Shown here one piece after another: positions 1-10,578 of a stretch of 64,000 bases of DNA; within the stretch, counting starts at the first letter, position 1; each line of letters starts with the position of its first letter. Below the pieces are notes generated by a model that worked only from the letters and a program-made list of their open reading frames with translations, was not told the DNA's origin and searched no databases. The translations under genes were made by a program, and so were the position numbers. The DNA comes from Pyrrhoderma lamaoense (lineage: Eukaryota; Basidiomycota; Agaricomycetes; Hymenochaetales; Hymenochaetaceae): NCBI GenBank assembly GCA_002794735.1, contig NBAZ01000007.1, positions 434,001 through 498,000 on the forward strand, in the 5' to 3' direction.

Positions 1-946
1 GTCAAAGCCGACCTGTCCACTAGTTGAGGTGTCTCCAAGAGGTCGGCATGGGTCACCAAAGCTTGATTGAGTTGCAGTATGGTTTTTAGCAGCGAACTGG
101 AATGTGATAGTATCACTCGGCTGTGCAGTGATATTTGAAGGGTTGAAGGTTAATGTTCCATTTGCACCAACAATAACTTTATGGTTCTGTGGGACTGTAT
201 CAGTGGGTTGGGCAGAGCCGGGGTAAGATCCATAAGTCGTTGTAATAACACTTCCACCACTAACTGTAACCGTCGCAGTGACAGTAACAACAGAAGGAGT
301 AGAAGAAACGGCTTCTGAGGTTGTGGTTGATATCGAAGATGTTGATGAATTTGCACGCTGTTGGAATTCAAGCAGTTGTTCTTGGGAAGTCGGATTTACG
401 CTAGTTATAGGATGTAAATAACATATGATAAAAATCCGAGCATAATAAACCTACGCAAAAACCATCCTTGTTGGCAGTGATTTACCTGCCTACAATAGAA
501 CCATAGGGGATCCTGAGTGCCAACTGTAGCAGTAAATGTAGGGAAGTCTGCTGTAACACTATCGGCAACAGGCATGCTATGAAAGTGTATAATTAGTCGC
601 AAATACAATATACAAGTATAGTAGTTGAATGCACTCACAATCCAGAATCAGTGCCTCCACTCAAAGGCGAACAAGGCTCATCAAAAGTGGACTGCGTTAC
701 TGTGTGATTCTTTTGCTCAAAAGTGAACACAATCATGTCATTGATAGCAGCGTTCTGTATAGGAAAGAACATTAGTAAGAAGGTTTATACACTGGGATAC
801 CTCCAAAGAGATCAGAAACATACAACGAATGGTGGATCATAGCGTAGAATACCCGGACCACCAACTGTAACGTTGATCATAGCACCTCTAGCAGAAGAGA
901 GTACTGTAGAAGCAAGCCCAAATGCGATTGCAGTAGCTCTAATCAT
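1..946 (-). CDS. Secreted tandem cupredoxin-like, Ser/Thr-rich protein (C-terminus beyond the window edge)
   Basis: The start at 946 opens with a signal peptide (MIRATAIAFGLASTVLSSARGA). Exons read 946..824, 754..639, 576..463 and 400..1, with GT..AG introns of 69, 62 and 62 bp. The first domain contains an FTFEQKNHTVTQSTF block and a downstream FYCRQVNHCQQG block, the layout of fungal plastocyanin-like extracellular proteins, with His and Cys as likely metal ligands. A Ser/Thr/Val-rich linker follows. A second copy then begins (FQFAAKNHTATQSSF) and runs off the left edge. Such fungal proteins are extracellular and often GPI-anchored; their true role is unclear. The third splice junction is the least certain, because it removes residues usually seen after HCQQG. 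The copper-binding role is inferred from fold similarity only. Confidence 0.75.
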
Positions 947-2259
947 CTTGAATTCTGTATATGAGGGTTGAAGTGATATGTAATTCGGTGCTAGTGCAGA
1001 CCGATGAAGGATACGAGGACGAAATATCCAGGAGTCTGAGTAGGATGGAAGGTTGTTGGACTCCATTTTATACTCTGAGGACACATTATAGGTTGAATAA
1101 TACAGGTAATACAAGAAGGCGCTGTGAATTTCAAAACCTTCATCCCCGGCCCAAAACACTGGAACCATACGCCGCATCATATCACACAGATTTCTTGATC
1201 CACAGCCTATGAGTCAACCGCGCCTACATTCATTGTTCTTTGGTCTTCTTACATACAAAATCTGGTGTATATTGTCTTAGTATCTTTTTTGACCATCTTA
1301 TAAGACAATAGACAAAAGCAAGCTATATAAAAAAGAAATTTGGGAGTGAACGAACCAGTGCGTCGCCTCGGAGTAGCAGTGCATACAAGGGCAGAAACGG
1401 ACGGAAGGAAGACGGACTTAGGCACTTCATTGGTTCAATAAAAACTTAAGGCTGATGTATAGCCAATTATCTGACAATACACACAAATCGAAGAACGAAC
1501 CGTTGAACTCTTTACCCCGGCTTGGAGTTACGTACAAGTTTGATCCAGAATATTATAGGGTTTGTGCTAACTATATTTTTATATCGAGGCTTAACCAGAC
1601 CTTGTAGGGGCGTTGTTGCTTTTGCGTTGGCCGTCACAACGAAGAAGGAAATCGGGTATAACAACGCCTCGGACATAGCAAATTTTTAATCCATTCGAAA
1701 AAAAAAGGTGAAGAATGTTTATGAAACATATATCAGGGCCTTGAGAACACCATTCAAGATCAAACATGACCTGTCATTTGTCGTTCAGGCCAGTTTTCAG
1801 GACTTCTCTGTAACATATGAAAATATCTAAGATCCTATAAATCCAATTTGAAGCCATACAAAAGCGCCCACTCTGCTAGCTCATCACGCTCCACATGTTC
1901 ATGGCTAAAAGGAGAAAAATGGACATAAGTAAGACATCACAGGATGAAGTCAGTGCGCACATGAACATGTATCCCTGATATTTGAAAAATTATCCAGAAG
2001 AGTGATAAACTATGAGACTTCAAGTTCATATAGCTTCAAGTCATAAGTGTAAACGTCAACTGTGATTCAACCGTGAGTACCACAGTGTACGCCTTGACAC
2101 GGAGTAAGAAGACAGATAGATTGTTTATTAAATTAGTATACATCCAAATTCAAGACCTAGTGGTATTTTAACAAAAGTCGGTGTGTGGACCATCCGAAAA
2201 CAGGGGTAAAGGAAGAAAAAACCTGACATCATGTTTCAGGACTCAGCATTCTTATTGGG
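947..2259. other. Intergenic, no gene seen
   Basis: This 1.3 kb stretch lies between the cupredoxin gene start and the end of the Mug113-like gene, so it holds the promoter of one and the 3' region of the other. It contains only short AT-rich open frames on either strand with no coding character. Confidence 0.5.
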
Positions 2260-4186
2260 TCATTCAAGGTGAGTTTCTACAAAGTTCCCCCATTTCTCTA
2301 TAATGGGCATCACGATCTTCTCCCATTCCTTGTCTTTGTATGGTCCTTTAGTAGGGCGCTTGAAGGAGAATATTTCTCTATGATAAGTCCCGCCTTGTTA
2401 TGAAAAAAAATACAAAAAGAAAGTTTAATCGGCTGTTATAGTAATGCCTAGAATTTATATGGATCAAACATACAGTCTTCACACTGGATACGTGGTGGGC
2501 CTTTCCGCTTTTTATGCTTCTTAGTGGTAGTGCTCGAGCTAGAGATAGCTTTATATTCTACATTAGGAAAATCCTTGTTGAGATATGCCTCGCTCATGGT
2601 GAGATCACCTAATTCGAGATGTATGAGACGCTCAAGACGATGACAACCTCGACCTTTCGGTCCAGGTTGAACACATCCCTTCAGTAGATTGGTCTGAGAG
2701 CTCTTATTCTTGATGTTACCCGGCCACCAACCCAGTAGCATTTGAGGTTTAGATGCACATTGTTTTCCCCATTCATCGATGCGTTTGTTCAGGCTCACTG
2801 CTCTACCAACTTTGATCTGTATGACGTCCGAGCCATTAGGATCTATGAGCCTCAGTATGTTAGGAAAATCAAAGCCAAGTAAAGAGTGGTTCACTATACC
2901 TCCTATCAGAAATGCGTATATATATCCTGGCTCATCAGAAGGAGACAGGGGACTACATATCTCCTGCCTCAGAGCTACTTGAGTTTGATCCTCAAGGTAA
3001 TTAGGAATGAAGTCTAGTGTTACTCTGTAAGCAGCAATATTTCTATGCCAATGAAGTTGAAAAGACTAATTTCTAACCATCAAATACTAATCGAGTCCCT
3101 GGTTTTTTCAAGGAAAAAAAGTGGGTGTTCTTGCTCATAATACCTTTAGCGTGCTGGGCGCAATACCTCTTTGCATTACCATTAGGATCGTCGATATTTA
3201 TACCAGGTTCATCCTTTACTCTTCGGGTGCATTGTTTATTTCCCATAGTTTGTGCAGCACACTGAGTTGTCCCTTCTCCTAAACTACTCTTTGATGAACT
3301 CCCAGATGCATTGCTGTCAATCTTGGGGCGCCTCAGTCTCGGTAATTTTTTCGCTGAAGATTCAGGTTGATTATTTTGCTCGGGGCTGTCCTCGGAGATA
3401 CGGTTACTAAGTTCGTGTCTAAGAGGAGGCTCCTCTGAATGTGCTCGCGGCGGGAGAGGTACCGGAAGTTGAGAAGGAAGTGAAGGTGTACTCCAGTCAA
3501 GGGCATGTTGCATGGTACGTGACATCTGTTGATTTGGGAGAGGCATGTACACGATCTGTGGCTGAGGCATAACACAGACTACGGGGAGGGTCGAGATTGA
3601 GGGTGTATGGGAACTCCATAATGGTCATTCGCTATAGGAAAGCTGGGTATGGAAGAAGAAGAAAAAGAACGGCCAGTATTAGCATTTGCTGGTCCATGCC
3701 TTGAATTCTTAAATTAGGTTGTTTTTTCAAATGTTTAAGTATATGTGATAACCATACTTGAAGCCACCAACGAAGTCTTGACTTCGGCGTGATCCGTCTG
3801 ACAAACTAAGTTTGTTGAAAGCATTTGATACGTCGTCATCCTTCGGAGGAACTGGAGGTCGACTCATGTCTATTTTACTAGACGAGTCCGACTTTTCGGG
3901 TTTCGATTTCTTGTCATCGTGTTTAACAGCGATACCGCTGAATAGCTTGCGGAACTTTAGTTTATCCAGACTGACAATGAAAACAGAAGATTTGATTGTT
4001 TGAGGGGAGTTATGAGACTAGAGTAACGCGAACTCACTCTGCTAAGCGCAAGGAATCTTTGGAAAGTGGCTGTCTATGAAAAAGGTGTAAGGTCGTGGAA
4101 CGAAGACCTGGAAGGCACCTTCTTGCGGTGCGTTGCACTGTGATGCTGTGTGACGTCCTACACGAGGTCAATTCTAATTGTTGCAT
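2260..4186 (-). CDS. Mug113-like protein with T5orf172 (GIY-YIG superfamily) domain
   Basis: The proposed start is at 4186. Exon 1 is 4186..4038 and exon 2 is 3970..3758, followed by an exon starting at 3699 that runs into a disordered Pro/Ser-rich region. A Cys/His cluster follows (CAAQTMGNKQCTRRVK ... YCAQHAKG), probably zinc-binding. Then comes the domain with EPGYIYAF and IKVGRAVSLNKRIDEWGKQC, the hallmark of the T5orf172/DUF1766 family, related to GIY-YIG nucleases. The C-terminus (CGTYHREIFSFKRP ... WEKIVMPIIEKWG) needs a last intron ending at about 2396. Introns are also likely at 3023..3077 and around 2837..2893. S. pombe mug113 is the named relative; its biochemical role is not established. 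One junction near 3583-3586 needs either an atypical intron or one extra C. Confidence 0.75.
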
Positions 4187-4640
4187 CAAGAATCAACCAA
4201 TGACGTTGAATAATTTAGCTGATAACATCACATAAGAGCAGGACGAAGGATCTCTGGCAGGTCTGAAGAGAGAAAAAATACGTATATTTTCTAGCGCTCT
4301 CAATAATTGAGACCTATCGTTTAAGCTGGTGATCGACTTTTTAAGCGTGTGAGAGCAAAAAATTTCCCCAGATTCCACCAGTACTTCTTCTCTTCGAGCT
4401 TTCATCATCATCGCGACTAGTCACTACTCCAGAACTTGAATGTAAGTTTTAATATACTTCCTTACTATTAGCCTTTCTCTTCGAGATGAAACGCACTGGG
4501 CTCTGAATCTACTTAGATGGCATGCACTACGTCCTTCGGGGCGGCGGCCTAGAAAACCGTTAACTGAATTTCTCATTTAACTTGAACTATATTCACTCGG
4601 ATTCTTACTCTCGTATTAACATCTATACAGAATTTCAACA
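4187..4640. promoter_or_regulatory. Divergent intergenic region, Mug113-like / LCP5
   Basis: The 454 bp between two divergent starts must carry both promoters. A CTATACAG at 4623-4630, eleven bases before the LCP5 start, could be the acceptor of a 5'UTR intron. I recognise no other element. Confidence 0.4.
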
Positions 4641-5880
4641 ATGGCGGAAGTTGAGAACAAACAAGGAGAATTTCAAGCTTTAGTAGAGAGTATGACTTCA
4701 AGTGTTACTGCAACAAGGGAGTCAATAAAGAAAATTTCATCTCAGTGAGTAGGCCTGATTTGCTGCTATGCTTCCGAGTTCAATTAAATTTAGGGGCTAG
4801 ATTAGACACTAATACAAAAGATGGCATATCCTTATTATCACTAAAGCATCATCTGATGCTATCGTACCTTCAGTCATTGGTGTTAACATCAACACACCGC
4901 ATCCTTGGACACAGCCTAAATGACAGAAGCTCTTCACGGCAGCCATTTAGCAAGGTCGAAAGAGTAAGCCGAGGCTCGCGACCTGGCGACCTTGTTGACT
5001 CGATGATTGAGAATAGAGTCGTTCTAGAAAAGGTAACTGCTTTGGAGAACAAAATGCGTTACCAGATTGAGAAGCTGGTTCGCTTGGCTGAAGAGACTCC
5101 AGAAGAGGCACAAAAGAGTGTCGTGAATGGTAAATATACTACACAAATAACTATACCACTTGTAGGTTAATGTGCCTTTCCGCAGACCCTCTCGCCTTCC
5201 GTCCCAATCCTCAAAACTTAATGAACCAGGCTTCGGAAAGTTCTGGATCAGAGGTAGATTCTGATGAGGAGACACGGCAAACTAAAGCCAATGACGGAAT
5301 ATATCGTCCCCCGAAAATGGCTCCTATGCCTTATAACGAAGAAAACTCTCGTTCAAAGAAGGAGCGCCGGAGACCTATAACCTCCGCCCTTTCTCAAATC
5401 AGCATGAGCGCATATAATCCTCATGTTGAAACAACATCCGGATTAGGAGGTACACCGTCTTTGGCCTCCGCCCGTGCTCGTGAATTAGCTCGCATGACTG
5501 AATTTGAAGAAGAAAACTTTACACGACTTGTCTTGAAAAAGAAAGACGCTAAACGGCGCCAGAGAGATGAAGAGGATATAGCGTTGGGTGGCACTGGTGC
5601 TGGACTCACAGCTGGACCCCGTGGTCGTGCGCAGCGCGGTGTTGGTCTTGAAGATGAATTTGCCGATGTGTTCAAATCGGTGGGCAGGCGGAAGGACGGT
5701 GCAATCGGTGATGGGTATGAGGAGTTACGTCAACGTGGAAAGAAAAATGATGCTCTTTCTAGAGCCAGAATGAGGAGACAGGAAGATATTGATGTCAGTG
5801 AAGGACCGCGAAGGAAGAAGGGAAGATTTGAGAAAGACCAAGCGACTATGAAGAAGATATTGCAAAAGAAGAGGCGGTAG
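4641..5880 (+). CDS. LCP5: LCP5/neuroguidin, Sas10/Utp3/C1D-family ribosome biogenesis factor
   Basis: Exons 4641..4744, 4801..5129 and 5186..5880 join in frame through GT..AG introns of 56 bp each. The N-terminal third holds the helical Sas10/C1D segment, with the conserved block GISLLSLKHHLMLSYLQSL and then LEKMR-like KVTALENKMRYQIEKLVRLA. The middle has the family signature DPLAFRPNPQNL, followed by YRPPKMAPMPY. The C-terminus is Arg/Lys/Glu-rich and ends in KKILQKKRR, a likely nucleolar localisation tail. Yeast Lcp5 associates with U3 snoRNA and is needed for early 18S rRNA processing; human NGDN is also a component of the small-subunit processome. The length of about 375 aa fits the family. 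Confidence 0.93.
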
Positions 5881-6210
5881 AGTCTGCGTTCCACTTTTTC
5901 TTTCACTCTTTCTTTCACCCTATGGCATAGATGTATCTGTATGAACTTGATAACATTATTATCAAATGTATAATGGTTAGAGAATGGCATATCTAATATT
6001 GTGCAACACCAAATCTGCTGGGTGCTAAAGTCATAATTGTTTAAATATCGAAATATCAAAGGTAAAATAAGGATGGCTAACGATACAATGGTGCGTATAT
6101 GCAAGGAAGGGTAATTGATACATGCGAGGGGTATTTTGGGCGAAATCATATGGTCTAATTGTTAGAAGAAAGTGAGCATAGAAGATCGAAGAGAAAATGC
6201 ATGTCATATT
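5881..6210. other. Convergent 3' region
   Basis: These 330 bp lie between the converging ends of LCP5 and the unknown gene at 6211. The stretch is AT-rich and probably holds both polyadenylation regions. No gene is seen. Confidence 0.4.
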
Positions 6211-7023
6211 TTAGATCACATCATCTTCAATAAGAAAGTCCCAATCCATAACAGATACCCTGGGAGGATTTGAGTCCACTAATTTCCCCCCTCCAAACAC
6301 ACGGCGCCACCTTCCACCCGAAGAACGTTTACTCTTCTGTATATGTTTTATTTCCGACTCGGGGGCTCGGGTTAACACATCCCAGACACGGAAAATAACA
6401 TTTCCACCAGTCTCAACTATGATTTGGTCACCGATCCACATGTGGGCAGCTGAAACACTGCGATTGACTTGGACTTGAGGGAGAACTTTGTCAACGAACG
6501 TAGTAGAAAACGACACTTGGCGGACATTAGTGCCCAATGTGATGAACCCTGTAAAATTTGAGGGCACCCAGATTTCAACATTCGTACCCCTACCCCCAGA
6601 TATACGAAGATTGAAAGACCTGTTAAGGGCGTGCCGACACTGAGAAAGTACAGTTCAATATTGTATTGAAAACTGAGTTGGTTGCTGTTGGGCTCACCAC
6701 TTTTGCGCGGAGTGATCCCGCGGCGCTGCTTAACAGCATATTTGTTCGATAGTTTTCAGGTTGGAGACGAGGGCGATGGGGAGGCATGATGAGATCAATG
6801 TCGATGGGAGCAGCTTCTGCGACTGCTTCGAAATCCCACTGGGCTCTGGGTCGATAACTCACTTTGTGAGAACCGGTAAACAAGTCTTCCTGTAACTTTT
6901 TGAGAAAGTTAGTTACATGTTGAGACGATTATAATCGAGGAAACATACACTGGAGGAACTTGAATTAGTTTGTTTATGATTCATGGCAGAGTGATCAAGT
7001 TTTGGAGTGAAGCCAAAAGTCAT
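6211..7023 (-). CDS. Uncharacterised basidiomycete protein (possibly DUF7330-like)
   Basis: The ATG at 7023 opens exon 1 (to 6949). Intron 6890..6948 and intron 6640..6697 restore a single frame to the stop at 6211. I chose the second intron (donor GTGAGC, acceptor TTTCTCAG) because it alone joins the two halves without a stop. The protein of about 230 aa has a Ser-rich N-terminus, a middle block RSFNLRISGGRGTNVEIWVPSNF, and a C-terminal hydrophobic beta-rich stretch ending in DWDFLIEDDVI. The middle block resembles a domain common in mushroom genomes that I know as DUF7330, but I am not sure of that match. No signal peptide or membrane segment is visible. Function unknown. Confidence 0.65.
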
Positions 7024-7958
7024 GAGAGGAGGAACAGAGATGTGGAGATTTGAGGCATATGATGTGTGAAGACTGATATTTGAAGCATGGAAGAGCGAGG
7101 GAATTGGATGGTCGGAAGTACAAGGGAAACCAAGACTGGTAAGGTAACGGAGACAACAATTACAACGCTTTTAGATGCCAATTAGCACGTGGCCGGTGTT
7201 CCGCGGTGAAATTTCACTTTGGTCGTAGATGTTAGTAACATCCACGCTTTGTCATAGCCACCGCTTGTATTTTTGCAGGTCAATGTGCATTATAATCATC
7301 CATAGTTAGCACACAATACAACGCTCCCTTTGTGATTTTGTCGCTCAAATTCTTGTAACAATGCTCATTTCTGCAATATCCTGAGCAGCTTCCCGGACCG
7401 AAGATAACCATCTCTTCCTATTGTTCCAATATACATATAATAAATTCCGCGTGTACATTGTCCTTCAGTTTTCCAAATTAGACAGAAACCAATTGCTGAA
7501 TAAGAGGTTGCGTACTTGAAATGCTTGCCATCTATACCCGATGGGAAAACGTGGAGAGATTTTTCTATAGATGACCGTTCCAGTTCCGAACAATAAGACA
7601 AACAACAAACGGGCGAAATTCATCTCGTCTAGTGTGTTGAATTTGAAATTTAAGTAAGTTTCTCTTCGTTATTTTCCCTTTCCATTTGCGATCTGCCGCT
7701 TCTTAGATTTTAGCCAGATATTCGCCTACTATCAGTTCATCATTATTATACATTTAGCTAGTGATCAGCCTTGAAGTGTACTAACTTTTATTTTTTTCAA
7801 TGAACAGTAGTCGAAAGAGAGAAGCCGTGTATCCGAACTACTCCTCCCCTCAATTGACCACGGCATCTCTACACATGACCAAAAAAACTTGTCAAGAGTG
7901 TGTTTCAAGCACCGAGGCACCATGTCAGAGTTGTAAGGCACTCTATGAACTAACCGCT
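7024..7958. other. Intergenic, no supported gene
   Basis: This stretch of 935 bp holds the promoter of the gene starting at 7023. A possible tiny secreted ORF starts on the minus strand at 7623 (MNFARLLFVLLFGTGTV), but it has no convincing continuation. A plus-strand frame at 7800-8006 (68 codons with several Cys) overlaps the DUF1115 gene antisense and is not supported. Confidence 0.35.
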
Positions 7959-8422
7959 CTAGACCGAATCATGTTTTGTATAGCCCATACTTCTCCTCCA
8001 CCATAAGCCGAGACCGATACTCTGCATAAACTCTCCTACCTCGTTCATCTTTTCAACAACATCCAAACCCTGCGTTTGATTGGATTGTTGGCGAAACACC
8101 ATCATTTTCAGATCACTGTCTGTCAAATTTCTAGTGAAATTTTCAAGGGTGCATGATGCCCATCGCAGTTTCTAGAAATTTATTCAGAATACGATGATAA
8201 AGCATTTAGGTATAAAAGCAGAGGCACCTTTATCTCACGGATATAACTCGCCACTTTCTCTTCGGGACCTTCAATGGCCAAAACGCCTGGATACCCGACC
8301 TTGCAGATGCCGTGAAGCCCGAGTTCCTTGGCTGAATGCTTGATAATGTATTTCTTTTGAGATGACATTATGTGATGAAAGGTGAGCAAGGCTCGTGCAT
8401 TATTTGTAGCTGGAACCTTCAT
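7959..8422 (-). CDS. DUF1115-only protein (RWDD2 C-terminal domain relative)
   Basis: Two exons, 8422..8228 and 8171..7959, join through a 56 bp GT..AG intron. The product is about 135 aa. The opening block ARALLTFHHIMSSQKKY matches the HHI motif of DUF1115, followed by the expected KVGYPGVLAIEGPEEKV and, after the intron, KLRWASCTLENF. The C-terminus ends in MNEVGEFMQSIG plus a basic tail. In animals and many fungi this domain follows an RWD domain (RWDD2). Here only about 220 bp separate the start from the lipase stop, so no RWD domain is present upstream. Function is not known for the family. It could be a standalone version or a truncated gene. Confidence 0.75.
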
Positions 8423-8641
8423 GTACTTTCAAAAGAATGAAAGTTACAACTTACTAAAGATAGAACGTCATATAATAACGTAAGCGATCCACGAAAACAC
8501 ACGTGTACAAAATAATATAGAGATTTTCTCTATCATAGTATTATAGCTAATTGTTACACGGACAACAACAAAGAAGGGAAATATTAAAAGAGAGTGAAAC
8601 AAGATGTGGCTGAGTTTCGAGGATCCATGCGCTGAAATAGC

Positions 8642-9838
8642 TTACAAGCACACTAATGGATCAAGGGAGATCACTGTAATTGTATATCTTTTGTTTTGAA
8701 AAAGTCTTAGTATTTATTCTGATTGTTACATACCTTGTCCAAAGTATTCAGTATGGGCCACGTTTATACCTTCTGAAGGGATTGAGTCACTACAGGTAGG
8801 ATCCTCCTCCCCAATGCACTGCTTGATGTTTTGTGGGATGGCTTATACTGCTTACTAAAGACAATAACGGTTGGTAAGAGAAAGAACATACATGGATCTA
8901 TGAAATTCCAGAATTCCGTTTCACTGTTTACAGGGAGTATTAGTATCGATATCGGGAATGAAACATAGAGAGCTTACTGGTGTCTATACCCTAAGAACTC
9001 TGGGATGATAGTCGGAACGCCATCTAGGTGGGCCACATCTATCAGTCCATAGTATTTCAAAAATACAAGAAAACAAAGAGACCAGTAGTGTGGACAGCCC
9101 TGAAAATGTTCGCAGCACCGATCAAGTCTTCAGCCATCTGGGCGTATGCCGCGTTCCCCGTCCGTGGTTGCCCATATGTAAAGACGCGAAGGGGCACGTT
9201 AGGAAAGTTAGAAGCTAGCGATACACCGGCTATACTCGCGAGAGCCCCACCAAGACTATGACCAGCGGATACGAGAGAGTAGTTTGGATACTCTGATAGT
9301 TGATCCTCAACAACTTTAAGGATATCGGAGGCAACACTGTTGAACGCAGTGACAAAACCAGTATGTACCTGTGCCCCATCCATATTGGTAACACCCTGGG
9401 ACTGTAAAGGAATAAGAACTATTTCTACATCTGTCGATAAATTCCCCAGATTCGGTTATACAGTAAGCTACTAGATATGCAACCATTCACAGACGATCTA
9501 ACCTGTTAAAAAGTCCAAGGGCTCTTGGCTCCCTCGAAAAACGACTACTATCTGTTTATCAACATCATCCCGTGCAATATATCCCTGAGTATCAGTTAAA
9601 TCGCTGTTAAACTAGTCATAAATACCCGATATATCTCAGCGTTTTGCATTTATTCTGAAAAGCTTCAAGATCTCACCGCCTCTACAAGCGTATTTCCGAG
9701 AGGCCTAGGGCAGATCGGCTGGTAGGCTCCGGATGCGTACTTGACGAACCGTGTGAGGTCGTCCAATGTGTCCTGAGATACCGTGGCCAATGCTACAGTG
9801 GCACACATAAGTAGGTAACCATAAGCTTTATTCAACAT
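8642..9838 (-). CDS. Secreted class 3 (fungal triacylglycerol) lipase
   Basis: The start at 9838 gives an N-terminal signal peptide (MLNKAYGYLLMCATVALATV). The nucleophile elbow is AGHSLGGALASIAG at about 9250. The usual downstream blocks are present: VFTYGQPRTGNAAYA, then DGVPTIIPEFLGYRH, then HETEFWNFIDP, giving the Ser-Asp-His triad of class 3 alpha/beta hydrolases. Several 50-70 bp introns interrupt the gene, and one splits the YRH/HETEFW block. The last exon encodes VISLDPLVCL and stops at 8642. The likely role is extracellular hydrolysis of triacylglycerols or related esters. An in-frame methionine upstream at about 9946 would bury the signal peptide, so I prefer the later start. Confidence 0.88.
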
Positions 9839-10578
9839 TTTGATAAAGTCTAAAGCGAAAGCTATTCGATGAAGGGGAATTACCTGGTTATCGAATGAGT
9901 AGTTCCTTGCTCCTGTTTTATAATCCACGTCTCGATCAAAATACACATTGGATTTGCATGCATGCTAGTATGGTATGGACCCCCTCTGAGGAGGATGTAG
10001 CAGTGCATGGCTACTCTCTCGAAATGAGCACCTGGACCTTTACAACCGGATACTCCCGTATGTACCTCTTTGCTATGATGAGGTGTAAGGGCAGCGTTCT
10101 AATAATATATACTTTGTTGGCCTAACTAATGCTTCTCTGCTTACATGTTCTGCAGCTCAATGCCAGAGCTCCGAGGGAACTCTGCATGTGATAAGAAAAT
10201 TTTCCAGGTTTAGGATCAATAATGGTAATTTTGTCAACCACCGCAGTTGGTGGCTTAACTTGTGTTTGCACGTTCCCACATCCAAAAATACTAAGGGATT
10301 ATTCAGTACTAAAGTTCCTTGGGTGACAATGTCAAACAAATTTCGGTCTTCTTCGGACGCGCTAAAGGGGGAGGAAATCTTCGCTGGTGATGGGGCTGAT
10401 AATATTACACTATATCAGAATTAGACGTTTTTTTAACAATCTTGTTAACTACATTGTACTTGCGCCTCTCCATAAATGATAAATGTGTACCTTACAACCA
10501 TCAAGATGGCAGTAGAGAGTACCTCTACATAACTAGTAGAGCTTTGATCGCCTTTTACTTGGTGGTGTTGGTGGGGAC
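9839..10578. other. Intergenic with unexplained minus-strand open segments
   Basis: These 740 bp separate the lipase start from the F-box stop. Minus-strand frames at about 10157-10424 and 9895-9960 contain plausible protein-like pieces (for example a PTAVVDKITIIDPKPGKFSY segment), but they do not join into a gene through canonical introns. The stretch could be a decayed gene or chance. Confidence 0.3.

Noticed and set aside
6623..6700. Frame break in the unknown gene at 6211
   Set aside because: A canonical 58 bp intron (6640-6697) fully explains it.
7365..7623. Possible small secreted protein on the minus strand
   Set aside because: It has a signal-like start but only about 40 residues before a stop, and no convincing splice model.
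10157..10424. Decayed gene on the minus strand between lipase and F-box genes
   Set aside because: Pieces look protein-like but fall in different frames with no canonical splice sites to join them, and no family was recognised.
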